From assembly GCA_905214365.1 (NCBI GenBank), contig CAJMMH010000045.1, forward strand, positions 1 through 13,267: a DNA stretch of 13,267 nt. The letters are read 5' to 3'. Source of the stretch: an uncultured bacterium. Its GTDB lineage: Bacteria > Bacillota > Clostridia > Lachnospirales > Lachnospiraceae. Below the pieces are notes generated by a model, which searched no databases, had not been told where the DNA came from, and was given only the letters and a program-made list of their open reading frames with translations. The number at the start of each line of letters is the position of its first letter. Within the stretch, counting starts at the first letter, position 1. Of this stretch, positions 7,092-13,267 are shown one piece after another. Made by a program: the position numbers and the translations under genes.

Positions 7092-7290
7092 TTATTTCCC
7101 TCCGTTTACAACCTGCGCTTCCGAAGCTGCCGCCACCAATACCAGGCGCCGAAAAAGCCTAAAAACGCTGTGATCCGGAATTTCTGTCAAAAAACACACC
7201 TCGAACCCCCCGTTCTGCCAAGACATCCCGAATCAATGATTCCCTTATTCGCCAAATTTCCACAATGGAATTACACATTACACTATGGCT
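7092..7290 (-). promoter_or_regulatory. ~200-nt 5' leader of the EPS operon
   Basis: The leader runs from the predicted start near 7290 to the sugar transferase ATG at 7091, with no coding frame of note. It contains GAATCA-A-TGATTC (7230-7242), a six-G run flanked by GAAC and GTTC (7203-7215, minus strand) followed shortly by a T6 run, and the hairpin GCTTC/GAAGC (7117-7127) just after a GGCGGCAG. Long leaders with small hairpins are usual for EPS operons, which often use specialised NusG-type antitermination (LoaP in Firmicutes). That is only an analogy here. Confidence 0.4.
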
Positions 7291-7296
7291 CCCTAA

Positions 7297-7325
7297 ATTA
7301 TAACAGACACTCCCCGGTTTGGCAA
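7297..7325 (-). promoter_or_regulatory. Sigma-A-like promoter of the EPS operon
   Basis: On the minus strand, TTGCCA (7325-7320) is followed by exactly 17 nt and a perfect TATAAT (7302-7297) preceded by TG-T. The expected start is near 7290. This is the best promoter match in the window and points at the sugar transferase gene. Confidence 0.8.
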
Positions 7326-7327
7326 TA

Positions 7328-7339
7328 CCCCCCCCCCCC
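7328..7339. repeat. Poly-C/G tract of 12 bp beside the -35 box
   Basis: Twelve consecutive C on the plus strand (G on the minus), separated from the EPS -35 hexamer by two bases. A homopolymer this long is rare by chance in bacteria and is a classic slippage site. It lies where alpha-CTD or an activator would contact the promoter. Confidence 0.9.
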
Positions 7340-7487
7340 GCCAAGGAATTGGTTTTTTAGGCATATTTTTTGCTTTTTGTGAAATATATAAATTTCAAAT
7401 GTAAATCGTTTTGTTGTATTATTCAAATTGTCAAGCGGATATTCGCAAACCGCTTATGCAAAATTTTGTCGTCCCCTGCCGGATTGC
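7340..7487. other. AT-rich core of the divergent intergenic region
   Basis: No gene is seen. The stretch is visibly richer in A and T than its surroundings. It has a short inverted repeat GAAAT/ATTTC (7381-7395) and AAGCGG/CCGCTT (7433-7438 and 7450-7455). A perfect TTGACA on the minus strand (7434-7429) has no partner -10 at a normal distance. It may hold regulator binding sites for either operon. Confidence 0.45.
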
Positions 7488-7516
7488 TTGTATTTCCGGC
7501 GCCTTTATGCTATGAT
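7488..7516 (+). promoter_or_regulatory. Extended -10 promoter of the ABC exporter operon
   Basis: TTGTAT (7488-7493), a 17-nt spacer and TATGAT (7511-7516) with the TG extension (TGC before TATGAT). The -35 is weak and the -10 good. The start would be near 7523, giving a leader of about 200 nt. The -10 overlaps one arm of an 8-bp inverted repeat (GATTCCGA 7514-7521, TCGGAATC 7543-7550) that could act as an operator. Confidence 0.5.
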
Positions 7517-7539
7517 TCCGAACGTATAGCATTCATGTA

Positions 7540-7692
7540 CTCTCGGAATCTCTTATGCACCTGCCTTTGCGGCTGATTTTCTGCCGGAGATGTCTGAATT
7601 TTATCAACGTACGCGCCGCGTACGCCTCAAAAATTCAGGCACCTCCGACAAAAAATCCCCTCGCAAATTCAGGTACAACGAGATTCCGAGAG
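7540..7692. repeat. 153-bp structured element with perfect 13-bp terminal inverted repeats
   Basis: CTCTCGGAATCTC (7540-7552) is the exact reverse complement of GAGATTCCGAGAG (7680-7692). Enclosed is an imperfect 18-bp stem (7585-7602 with 7630-7647; one A-C mismatch and one G-U), capped after an internal loop by a perfect 7-bp stem CGTACGC/GCGTACG (7608-7614, 7618-7624) with a GCC loop. AAATTCAGG is repeated at 7631 and 7665, giving the 5' arm two possible partners. There is no U-run, so it is not a simple terminator. It could be a structured mRNA leader or a small MITE-like insertion. Confidence 0.75.
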
Positions 7693-7726
7693 CACATTAT
7701 TCTTTTATTGGAGGATTCTCTCATTC

Positions 7727-8404
7727 ATGTTTGAAGTATCTCATCTTGCAAAAAGTTATCGCCGGCATCCGGTTCTGAAGGATGTTTCGTTTCAGGCCGC
7801 TCCCGGTGAGTGTCTCGGTCTGATTGGTCCGAACGGCTGCGGCAAGTCTACGCTGCTGCAGATTTTATCCGGACAGCTTTCCGCAGATAGCGGCACGGTC
7901 TTCCTGGACGGGCAGGATCTGTCCGGCAATCCGTCTCTGCGTTCCCGGATGATCGGCTATGTTCCGCAGACCAATCCACTGTTTGACGATATGACCGTCT
8001 ATGACCATCTGCGGCTCTGGTACAGCGGCTGCCCGTATTCGCTTGAGCAGGATCTGACTGACGGTTTTCCGGCATGCCTTTCGATTGACCGCTTTCTGGA
8101 TAAGCCGGTTTCCGCACTTTCCGGCGGCATGAAGAAACGACTGAGCCTTGCCTGCGCGCTGGCGCTGCGCCCGCCGCTTGTTCTTTTGGATGAACCGGCC
8201 GCCGCGCTTGATCTGGTTGGCAAGGAGGAGATCCGACGGTATGTGGAACTGCTGAAGGAGGAAGGAAAAATGATTCTGCTTGCAACACATGAAGAAACTT
8301 ACTTTTCCCTGTGCAGCCGTCTGCTGGTCTTTCAGAACGGTACGCTTGCGGAAATGTCTTCTGATACCCCGCCGGAGCAATTAGCTGCGCGGTTTGACGC
8401 CTGA
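7727..8404 (+). CDS. ABC transporter ATP-binding protein
   Basis: 225 residues, a complete single ABC domain. Walker A is GPNGCGKST (34-42), the Q-loop Gln is residue 81, the signature is LSGGMKKRLSLA (131-142), Walker B is LVLLDEPAAALD (151-162, catalytic Glu156) and the switch His is residue 188 (LLATHEE). It is compact and resembles ATPases of ABC-2 exporters rather than uptake systems, and no binding-protein gene is nearby. The GGAGG binding site sits about 12 nt before the ATG, rather far, with no better in-frame start. The permease gene follows after 12 nt and is clearly co-transcribed. Substrate unknown. Confidence 0.93.
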   Translation: MFEVSHLAKSYRRHPVLKDVSFQAAPGECLGLIGPNGCGKSTLLQILSGQLSADSGTVFLDGQDLSGNPSLRSRMIGYVPQTNPLFDDMTVYDHLRLWYSGCPYSLEQDLTDGFPACLSIDRFLDKPVSALSGGMKKRLSLACALALRPPLVLLDEPAAALDLVGKEEIRRYVELLKEEGKMILLATHEETYFSLCSRLLVFQNGTLAEMSSDTPPEQLAARFDA

Positions 8405-8416
8405 AGGGAGTTTTTC

Positions 8417-10840
8417 ATGTCGATTCAATTTCAGTATCTCTGGTTCCAGATCCGCCGCGCGTTCCGGTATTTTGGCCGCATGCTTCTCGCTGTGGTTCTG
8501 CTTGCCGCAGTCTGCGCGGTCTTTTTTACTGCTTCTGACCAGTTTGCGGACAATACCGGACAGGAAGCGGCTGCCGCTCCTTTTACGGTTGCCGTCGCGA
8601 TCCCTCCGGACTCCGGTTTGACCTATGGTATTGCTCTCAGTATGGTTTCCCAGATGGACAGCTTTCAGGGGATGTGTACCGTTGTACGGGTTGAGAGTGA
8701 GGAACAGGCACGCGAAATGCTCGATTCCGGAGACGCGCAGGCCGCCGTTTTGATTCCTGCCGGTATGATCCACAGCATCCGCGACGGATCGAACCTTCCA
8801 GCCATAATCCTGTACCCGGCAGAACCGTCAGTCGAAACGGTTGTGTTCCGCAATCTGGTTGATTCGCTGGCCCATATGCTTTCAGACGCGCAGGCCGGCG
8901 TGTATGCCCTGTACGATATCTACGCCGGACTCGGCGCTTCGGACGCGATTCAGGACCGCGCCAATTCCGAGCTGAACAATCTCTATATTAATATGGTACT
9001 AAACCGATCGGATCTGTTTGTGCGGGAATCACTGGCGATGCCAGGTGGTTCTGATCCGACGGCTTCCGGCAATGGCGGTACCGAGAGCGATCCGGCGGTT
9101 TCTGTTCCGGACTGGATGCCGTACCTGTCTGGTGCGCTGACGCTTTTACTCCTGCTTTCCGGGATTTGTCTGTGCGGCTACCTGCTTCCACAGCCGGAGG
9201 TTGTGGAGCAAACGCTGCTGCACCGCGGTATTTCACGTGGTATGATGCGGACTGCGCCGTTTTTCGGCGCATGGGTGGTGACATTCTTCCTGTTTCTGAT
9301 TCCATATTTTCTAATTGTTCTTCTGCCGGTTTCCATCCTTCCAGTAAAGCCGGGCGTTTCACTGCTTCTGACGCTTGCTGTCAGCTGCCTGTTTTCCGCG
9401 TCACTGGAGTTGTTTTTATGCCGTGTCTGCCGTACCTGTGAGATCAGTATGCTGGTTCTGTTTTTTGTTGTGCTGCTTCTCGTCTTTTCGGGCGGCGGTC
9501 TGCTTCCTGCGGCGTTTCTTCCGCGTATCTGCCGCAGGCTGTTTACCGTTAATCCGGCGCATATGATTCAGTCCGCGCTGACAACGGCGCTCTGCGGCGG
9601 TATGGATTGGGGCGCAATCAGCGCGCTTGCGCTGGTTTCTGCGGTGTTTTTGGCACTTTCCTGTATCTCTGCCGGTGACCATTCTTTTGCTGATACGCGT
9701 TTTGATGCCGCAAGGCAGGCGAACACTGGACGAACGAAGAAAAGCGCGGGAAGACAAGAGCGGGATGAGGCGGGCAGCCGCAGACGAAAGCCTTTCCGGT
9801 TCCACCCGGCAGCATGGGCTGCTCTGTTGATGAAGCGCGCGCTGCGCCGGCCGCTGTACTGGATTCTGGCAGCTGCAATTCTGGCAGTTGGCACGGCGTG
9901 CGCTCTGTTTCCGGCCTCCCGTTCGATTGATGCTGCTGTGTTTGCCGCCGATCCGGATACGCAGACGCAGGCGGTTCTGGACCAGCTGACTGCAAACCAT
10001 TCCGGACGGCTTTACCGTTTTTACCTGGTCTCTTCCGAGGAAGAACTTCGGCAAGACGTAGAAGCCGGAATTGCTGAGTGCGGATTTCTGTTTCCAGATC
10101 ATCTGATTTCCGATTTTTCTTCCGGCAGCCAGAGTCTGATCCGAATTGAAACCGGAGCTGCGACCACGTTGGACACGATGATCCGCGAGGATGTGTATGC
10201 AGCGATTCTTGACACTTACGCGCCGATTGTTCTGGAACAGTATATTCTTGACAGCGGGGATGTAGAAATTCCAGATGCTGCCGCGCTCCATGATTCGGTT
10301 CTTTCTTCGGTGACGGACTGGATGAACAGCGGCTCGACGTTTCACGTAGAATATGAAGATGTACCAGATGCTTTTTTCAGCAATGAAACGGCATTTCAGC
10401 TTCCGCTTCGCGGTCTTTTGGCTCTGCTGCTGTTTGCAGCTATAATGGCAGGAACTGCGCAGTACCGGCAGGACGCAAAAAAAGGAACGCTCCTGCTCCG
10501 GTTTTCCGGAGAATCCGGATACGTTCCCTGTCTGTACGCGCTGTCTGCCGCCGTGCTTCCTGCTTTGGCCGGTCTTGCCGGTCTGTATATTTCCAGTCAG
10601 GGCACAGTAATCTGGAAGGAATTGGGATGTCTGATTGTTTATCTGCTTTTGCTCCTGCTTCTTTCGCAGCTTTTCTGCCGCCTGATCAAAAGCCAGATAT
10701 TGTTTGATCTGCTTATCCCCATCGGAATTGTTTTTTGCCTGCTTTATGCACCGGTTATCACAGATTTATCCCCGATGCTGCCAGGCGGGAGCCTGCTGTC
10801 GTGGGCTGCGCCGGTGTCCTGGTACCTGAAGTGGTTTTAA
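8417..10840 (+). CDS. Tandem-fused ABC-2 exporter permease
   Basis: 807 residues, about twice a normal ABC-2 permease. The first half has a helix at 22-38, an extracellular domain of about 190 residues, and helices near 234-254, 283-307, 315-334, 344-364 and 398-418. A basic cytoplasmic linker (about 425-470) follows. The second half repeats the plan: a helix at 481-499, an extracellular domain, and helices near 665-681, 705-726, 737-752 and 760-782. The two extracellular domains are homologous: SEE at 94 and 540, Pro114 and Pro560, and GS at 124 and 570 all align at a constant offset of 446. The second half stops at PVSWYLKWF, eight residues after the Pro equivalent to Pro380, so it lacks the last helix present in the first half. 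AAGGGAG precedes the ATG. It presumably forms a pseudo-dimeric channel with two copies of the ATPase. Substrate unknown. Confidence 0.88.
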   Translation: MSIQFQYLWFQIRRAFRYFGRMLLAVVLLAAVCAVFFTASDQFADNTGQEAAAAPFTVAVAIPPDSGLTYGIALSMVSQMDSFQGMCTVVRVESEEQAREMLDSGDAQAAVLIPAGMIHSIRDGSNLPAIILYPAEPSVETVVFRNLVDSLAHMLSDAQAGVYALYDIYAGLGASDAIQDRANSELNNLYINMVLNRSDLFVRESLAMPGGSDPTASGNGGTESDPAVSVPDWMPYLSGALTLLLLLSGICLCGYLLPQPEVVEQTLLHRGISRGMMRTAPFFGAWVVTFFLFLIPYFLIVLLPVSILPVKPGVSLLLTLAVSCLFSASLELFLCRVCRTCEISMLVLFFVVLLLVFSGGGLLPAAFLPRICRRLFTVNPAHMIQSALTTALCGGMDWGAISALALVSAVFLALSCISAGDHSFADTRFDAARQANTGRTKKSAGRQERDEAGSRRRKPFRFHPAAWAALLMKRALRRPLYWILAAAILAVGTACALFPASRSIDAAVFAADPDTQTQAVLDQLTANHSGRLYRFYLVSSEEELRQDVEAGIAECGFLFPDHLISDFSSGSQSLIRIETGAATTLDTMIREDVYAAILDTYAPIVLEQYILDSGDVEIPDAAALHDSVLSSVTDWMNSGSTFHVEYEDVPDAFFSNETAFQLPLRGLLALLLFAAIMAGTAQYRQDAKKGTLLLRFSGESGYVPCLYALSAAVLPALAGLAGLYISSQGTVIWKELGCLIVYLLLLLLLSQLFCRLIKSQILFDLLIPIGIVFCLLYAPVITDLSPMLPGGSLLSWAAPVSWYLKWF

Positions 10841-10846
10841 CAATCC

Positions 10847-10883
10847 AAGAGCCTGTCTGAACACAACGTTCAGGCAGGCTCTT
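10847..10883. terminator. Shared hairpin between convergent genes
   Basis: AAGAGCCTGTCTGAAC (10847-10862) and GTTCAGGCAGGCTCTT (10868-10883) pair over 16 bp with one wobble around a 5-nt loop. The permease gene ends 6 nt before it, and the stop codon of the convergent minus-strand gene lies in its right arm. There is no long U-run on either strand, but the position and the strong stem support a bidirectional terminator. Confidence 0.7.
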
Positions 10884-11553
10884 CCTCGCATTCGCAGATG
10901 GCGCAGCAGTATCCATCCGGAGCCTTTGGCGTCCAGATTCTCAGCCGGACCGGCGATGCTGCATTTCCTGACTCTAACGCAGGAAACGCAGAGGGATCTG
11001 CAAGTGTCAGATGGTACGCTTCGTTTCCGGTTCCCGCTGTTTCTTTCATCTGCGGGCTTGCGATTCCGGTTCCGATGCATTTGACAACAGCTTCTTTTCT
11101 CGTCCACAGCTCAAACAGGCGGCGCGTCCGCTCGGTTTCTTTGTCCGCCGCTTCGATATACTGCCGGTCTTCCAGACTCATAATGGTAAACAATGCCCGT
11201 TCCATGCTTTTTCTGATCGGGCGTATTTTTTCAATATCAACGCCGATCGGCCGGCTGGCGACCGCCGCCATGACCCAGTCTTCGGAATGGCTGATGGAAA
11301 ACTGCGCCTCATTTTCGGCCAGATACGGCTTCTTCCCGTCCTCCCGGATGATTTCCAGTTTCCCTTCCGGTACACAAAGCCGCTCGGAAAGCATCTGTCT
11401 TAACAGCATTTCTCCGATCATGCTTTCACTCCTGCTTTTCTGCGAAGTCCGTCTGGAAAGCTCCTTCAGCCGGCTGCGCGAAATCCATGTCAGTGCTTCT
11501 TCTATTTTAGAAACGGGGACTGCGGATATCTGCTGAAACTGCCATGTTATCAA
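10870..11553 (-). CDS. Sfp-type 4'-phosphopantetheinyl transferase
   Basis: 227 residues from a TTG at 11553, normal for the Sfp/Gsp class that moves phosphopantetheine from CoA to carrier proteins of polyketide, peptide or fatty acid synthases. The TTG is chosen because AGAGGAAAAACA precedes it and a -35/-10 pair lies just upstream. A longer reading from a GTG at 11676 would run through that promoter. Motifs are KKPYL (74-78), FSISHSEDW (85-93), IGVDIEKI (103-110, with metal-binding Asp106 and Glu108) and WTRKEAVVKCIGTG (150-163, Glu154 and Lys158). Residues after 175 are poorly conserved. No carrier protein or synthase gene is visible in the window, so its partner is elsewhere. It converges on the ABC operon and diverges from the uracil permease. 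Confidence 0.88.
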   Translation of the reverse strand: MITWQFQQISAVPVSKIEEALTWISRSRLKELSRRTSQKSRSESMIGEMLLRQMLSERLCVPEGKLEIIREDGKKPYLAENEAQFSISHSEDWVMAAVASRPIGVDIEKIRPIRKSMERALFTIMSLEDRQYIEAADKETERTRRLFELWTRKEAVVKCIGTGIASPQMKETAGTGNEAYHLTLADPSAFPALESGNAASPVRLRIWTPKAPDGYCCAICECEEEPA

Positions 11554-11560
11554 TGTTTTT

Positions 11561-11566
11561 CCTCTT
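11561..11566 (-). promoter_or_regulatory. Ribosome binding site supporting the TTG start
   Basis: On the minus strand AGAGGAAAAACATTG places GAGG 7 nt before the TTG. No equally good site precedes any ATG in frame nearby, so this decides the start of the phosphopantetheinyl transferase. Confidence 0.65.
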
Positions 11567-11626
11567 TTCTGTCTGGCTGTCCCGCCAGAGCGTGTATAAA
11601 TCCGGTTGCTGTTCACACCGGAAATC

Positions 11627-11655
11627 ACTTTAACACGATTCGCCCTGTCTGTCAA
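11627..11655 (-). promoter_or_regulatory. Promoter of the phosphopantetheinyl transferase gene
   Basis: A perfect TTGACA (11655-11650 on the minus strand), a 17-nt spacer and TAAAGT (11632-11627). The start would be near 11620, leaving a leader of about 65 nt before the TTG. Confidence 0.6.
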
Positions 11656-11700
11656 TTCCAACACCCTCCGCTGCACTGCTGCAATTTTGCCAAATTTGCC

Positions 11701-11729
11701 TTGACAAACGCACCCTTTCTCTCTATGCT
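11701..11729 (+). promoter_or_regulatory. Promoter of the uracil permease gene
   Basis: A perfect TTGACA (11701-11706), a 17-nt spacer and TATGCT (11724-11729), followed by ATATT. The start is expected near 11736. The leader is then about 53 nt and includes a small hairpin GCATGC-GAT-GCATGC (11750-11764), too short for a known riboswitch or pyrimidine attenuator. Confidence 0.65.
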
Positions 11730-11788
11730 ATATTTTGGTACATAAAACGGCATGCGATGCATGCACATATACGAAGGGGAGGTACGTT

Positions 11789-13216
11789 ATGAGCTCACGT
11801 ACAAAAGTTGAAATCGGTTCTGCCGGAATCGATGATGCCCGCTCACTCGGACTTGCGAAGATGCTCGTGCTTGGTTTCCAGCACACATTCGCAATGTTCG
11901 GCGCTACTGTTCTGGTTCCGCTGCTGACTGGTCTGGATATGCAGACCACGCTTCTGATGGCAGGACTCGGAACGCTTCTGTTCCACCTGATTACCGGACG
12001 CAAGGTTCCGATTTTCCTTGGTTCCTCGTTCGCGTTCCTCGGCGGATATGCTGCTGTTACCGGTCTTTCAGTTGACGGCATGACTACCGCTCAGCTTCTG
12101 CCTTACGCCTGCCTCGGTGTTGCGGCTGCCGGTCTGGTCTACCTGATTCTTGCCGGCTTCTTTGCGATCTTCGATGTGAAGAAGGTTATGCGCTTCTTCC
12201 CTCCGGTTGTAACCGGTCCGATCATCATCGCAATCGGCCTGAGCCTGGCAGGAAGCGCAGTTTCCAACTGCAATACCAACTGGCTTCTGGCTCTGATCGC
12301 TCTTGCCACTGTTATCGTCTTCAATATCTGGGGACGCGGCATGGCAAAGATCCTTCCGATTCTGCTTGGTGTCCTGATTTCTGTCGCGGTTTCGATCATT
12401 CTGGCTGTTCTGTTCGGCAAAACGGTTGAGATTGATGGCTCCAACATCATCTGCATCGGCGGAAACACGGCAATGCAGCTGTTTTCTGAAGACAAGTTAG
12501 AGGGTCTGAAGCAGGCAGCATGGATCGGCTTCCCGATTCACAAGGACGGCATAGTGTTCGGAAACATTAACAACGCATCTCTGGCAGTCAGCGCAATCGT
12601 TGCGATTGTTCCGATTTCTCTTGCCTCCATGATGGAGCATATCGGAGATATCTCCGCAGTCAGCGCAACGACCGGCCACAACTTCCTTGCTGATCCGGGC
12701 TTAAAGCGTACCCTGATCGGTGACGGTCTTGCTACTACGATGTCTTCACTGTTCGGCGGTCCCGCAAATACGACTTACGGCGAGAACACCGGCGTACTTG
12801 CTCTGACCAAGGTTTACGATCCGAGAGTCGTACGGATCGCCGCTGTTGTAGCGATTATTCTCTCGTTCTCCCCGAAGATCGCAGCTGCGATTAACCTGCT
12901 TCCAACAGCCGTTATCGGCGGAATTTCCTTCATTCTGTACGGAATGATTTCCGGCGTCGGTGTCCGTAATGTCGTTGAGAATCAGGTTGACTTTACCAAG
13001 AGCCGCAACCTGATCATTACTGCAATCATTCTGGTATGCGCACTTGGTCTGACAAGCGGCATTTCCTTCTCCATCGGTGAGTTCAACATCACCCTGACCG
13101 CTCTGGCAGTTGCCGCAATCGCAGGTATCGCGCTGAACGCTATCCTGCCTGGCAATGATTATGAGTTCAAGACGGAGGACTATAAGAACGGAAAAGATTC
13201 CAATAAGAATCTGTAA
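11789..13216 (+). CDS. uraA: UraA-type uracil permease (NCS2 family)
   Basis: 475 residues from the ATG at 11789, chosen over an in-frame ATG at 11735 because AGGGGAGG lies 6 nt ahead of it and the longer reading would begin at about the predicted transcription start. NCS2 carriers bring nucleobases in with protons through a 14-helix fold. The N-terminal landmark LGFQHTFAMFGATVLVP (28-44) and GSSFAF (78-83) are close to E. coli UraA. Glu283 in MMEHIGD and Glu332 in TTYGENTGV match the two UraA glutamates that bind uracil and the proton. The TTYGEN motif favours uracil over xanthine carriers. The sequence is strongly hydrophobic throughout and ends in a charged tail (EFKTEDYKNGKDSNKNL). It appears to be a single-gene unit. 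No pyr gene is in view, so regulation by pyrimidines is not shown. Confidence 0.9.
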   Translation: MSSRTKVEIGSAGIDDARSLGLAKMLVLGFQHTFAMFGATVLVPLLTGLDMQTTLLMAGLGTLLFHLITGRKVPIFLGSSFAFLGGYAAVTGLSVDGMTTAQLLPYACLGVAAAGLVYLILAGFFAIFDVKKVMRFFPPVVTGPIIIAIGLSLAGSAVSNCNTNWLLALIALATVIVFNIWGRGMAKILPILLGVLISVAVSIILAVLFGKTVEIDGSNIICIGGNTAMQLFSEDKLEGLKQAAWIGFPIHKDGIVFGNINNASLAVSAIVAIVPISLASMMEHIGDISAVSATTGHNFLADPGLKRTLIGDGLATTMSSLFGGPANTTYGENTGVLALTKVYDPRVVRIAAVVAIILSFSPKIAAAINLLPTAVIGGISFILYGMISGVGVRNVVENQVDFTKSRNLIITAIILVCALGLTSGISFSIGEFNITLTALAVAAIAGIALNAILPGNDYEFKTEDYKNGKDSNKNL

Positions 13217-13223
13217 TCCATCG

Positions 13224-13238
13224 GCGGCATTGTGCCGC
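13224..13238 (+). terminator. Short stem-loop after the uracil permease gene
   Basis: GCGGCA and TGCCGC form a 6-bp stem with a TTG loop a few bases past the stop. No U-run is seen before the window ends, so the true terminator may lie beyond the edge. Confidence 0.3.
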
Positions 13239-13267
13239 GGCTGACTGCGGACGGGATATTTGCTCCG

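Noticed and set aside
7203..7215. Intrinsic terminator in the EPS leader (G6 hairpin followed by a T6 run)
   Set aside because: The stem is only 4 bp and the T-run is several bases removed, too weak to call.
7370..7778. Small plus-strand open frames in the divergent intergenic region
   Set aside because: They have no binding sites, cross the promoter and palindromic element, and one overlaps the start of the ATPase gene in another frame.
9416..10345. 309-codon minus-strand open frame opposite the ABC permease
   Set aside because: Its product is Arg/Gln-rich and compositionally random, typical of an antisense shadow of a GC-biased membrane gene.
11554..11676. Upstream extension of the phosphopantetheinyl transferase to a GTG at 11676
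   Set aside because: It would run through a TTGACA-17-TAAAGT promoter, exceed the usual family length, and add a sequence without family resemblance.
11735..11788. 18-codon extension of the uracil permease
   Set aside because: The upstream ATG coincides with the predicted transcription start, and the ATG at 11789 has a near-ideal AGGGGAGG site.
1..13267. CRISPR arrays, tRNA or rRNA genes, transposases and phage genes
   Set aside because: I looked for regularly spaced repeats, tRNA-like cloverleaf and TTCGA motifs, and transposase or integrase proteins, and found none.

Overview
The window reads as a chromosomal segment of a Gram-positive, moderate-GC Clostridia, most likely a Lachnospiraceae. 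The basis is the Firmicutes-type exopolysaccharide (EPS) machinery (a Wzz-like adaptor separate from its tyrosine kinase, plus a LytR-CpsA-Psr protein), strong AGGAGG-type ribosome binding sites, sigma-A-like promoters and the codon choice. The taxon is an inference; there is no rRNA or other marker gene.

Left two thirds (247-7325, minus strand): one array read right to left from a very good promoter (TTGCCA, 17-nt spacer, TATAAT at 7325-7297). In transcription order it encodes a polyprenyl-phosphate sugar-1-phosphate transferase (EPS initiation), a Wzz/CpsC-type adaptor, a CpsD-type tyrosine autokinase with a tyrosine-glycine tail, an LCP-family ligase (polymer attachment to the wall), a secreted acidic protein made of two kinds of internal repeat, and a membrane-anchored LytR_C-domain protein with a long Ser/Ala/Glu-rich stalk. 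The set covers EPS start, length control and wall attachment. It contains no glycosyltransferase, flippase, polymerase or tyrosine phosphatase. A run of 12 C (G on the transcribed-operon strand) abuts the -35 box, and the transcript has a leader of about 200 nt.

Middle (7092-7726): a gene-free divergent control region. It holds the EPS promoter on one side. On the other is an extended -10 promoter followed by a 153-bp element, bounded by perfect 13-bp inverted repeats around a large imperfect hairpin, just ahead of the next operon.

Centre right (7727-10840, plus strand): a two-gene ABC exporter of unknown substrate, an ATPase and an 807-residue membrane protein. The membrane protein is two ABC-2 permease halves fused head to tail, and the second half lacks its last membrane helix. 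The operon ends at a hairpin shared with the convergent gene.

Right (10870-13216): an Sfp-type phosphopantetheinyl transferase (minus, probable TTG start) diverges from a UraA-type uracil permease (plus). Each has its own promoter in the short gap.

The strongest candidates for something new are the repeat-built secreted protein and separate LytR_C protein within an EPS initiation/attachment operon, the G12 tract at its promoter, the structured 153-bp element before the ABC operon, and the fused permease.
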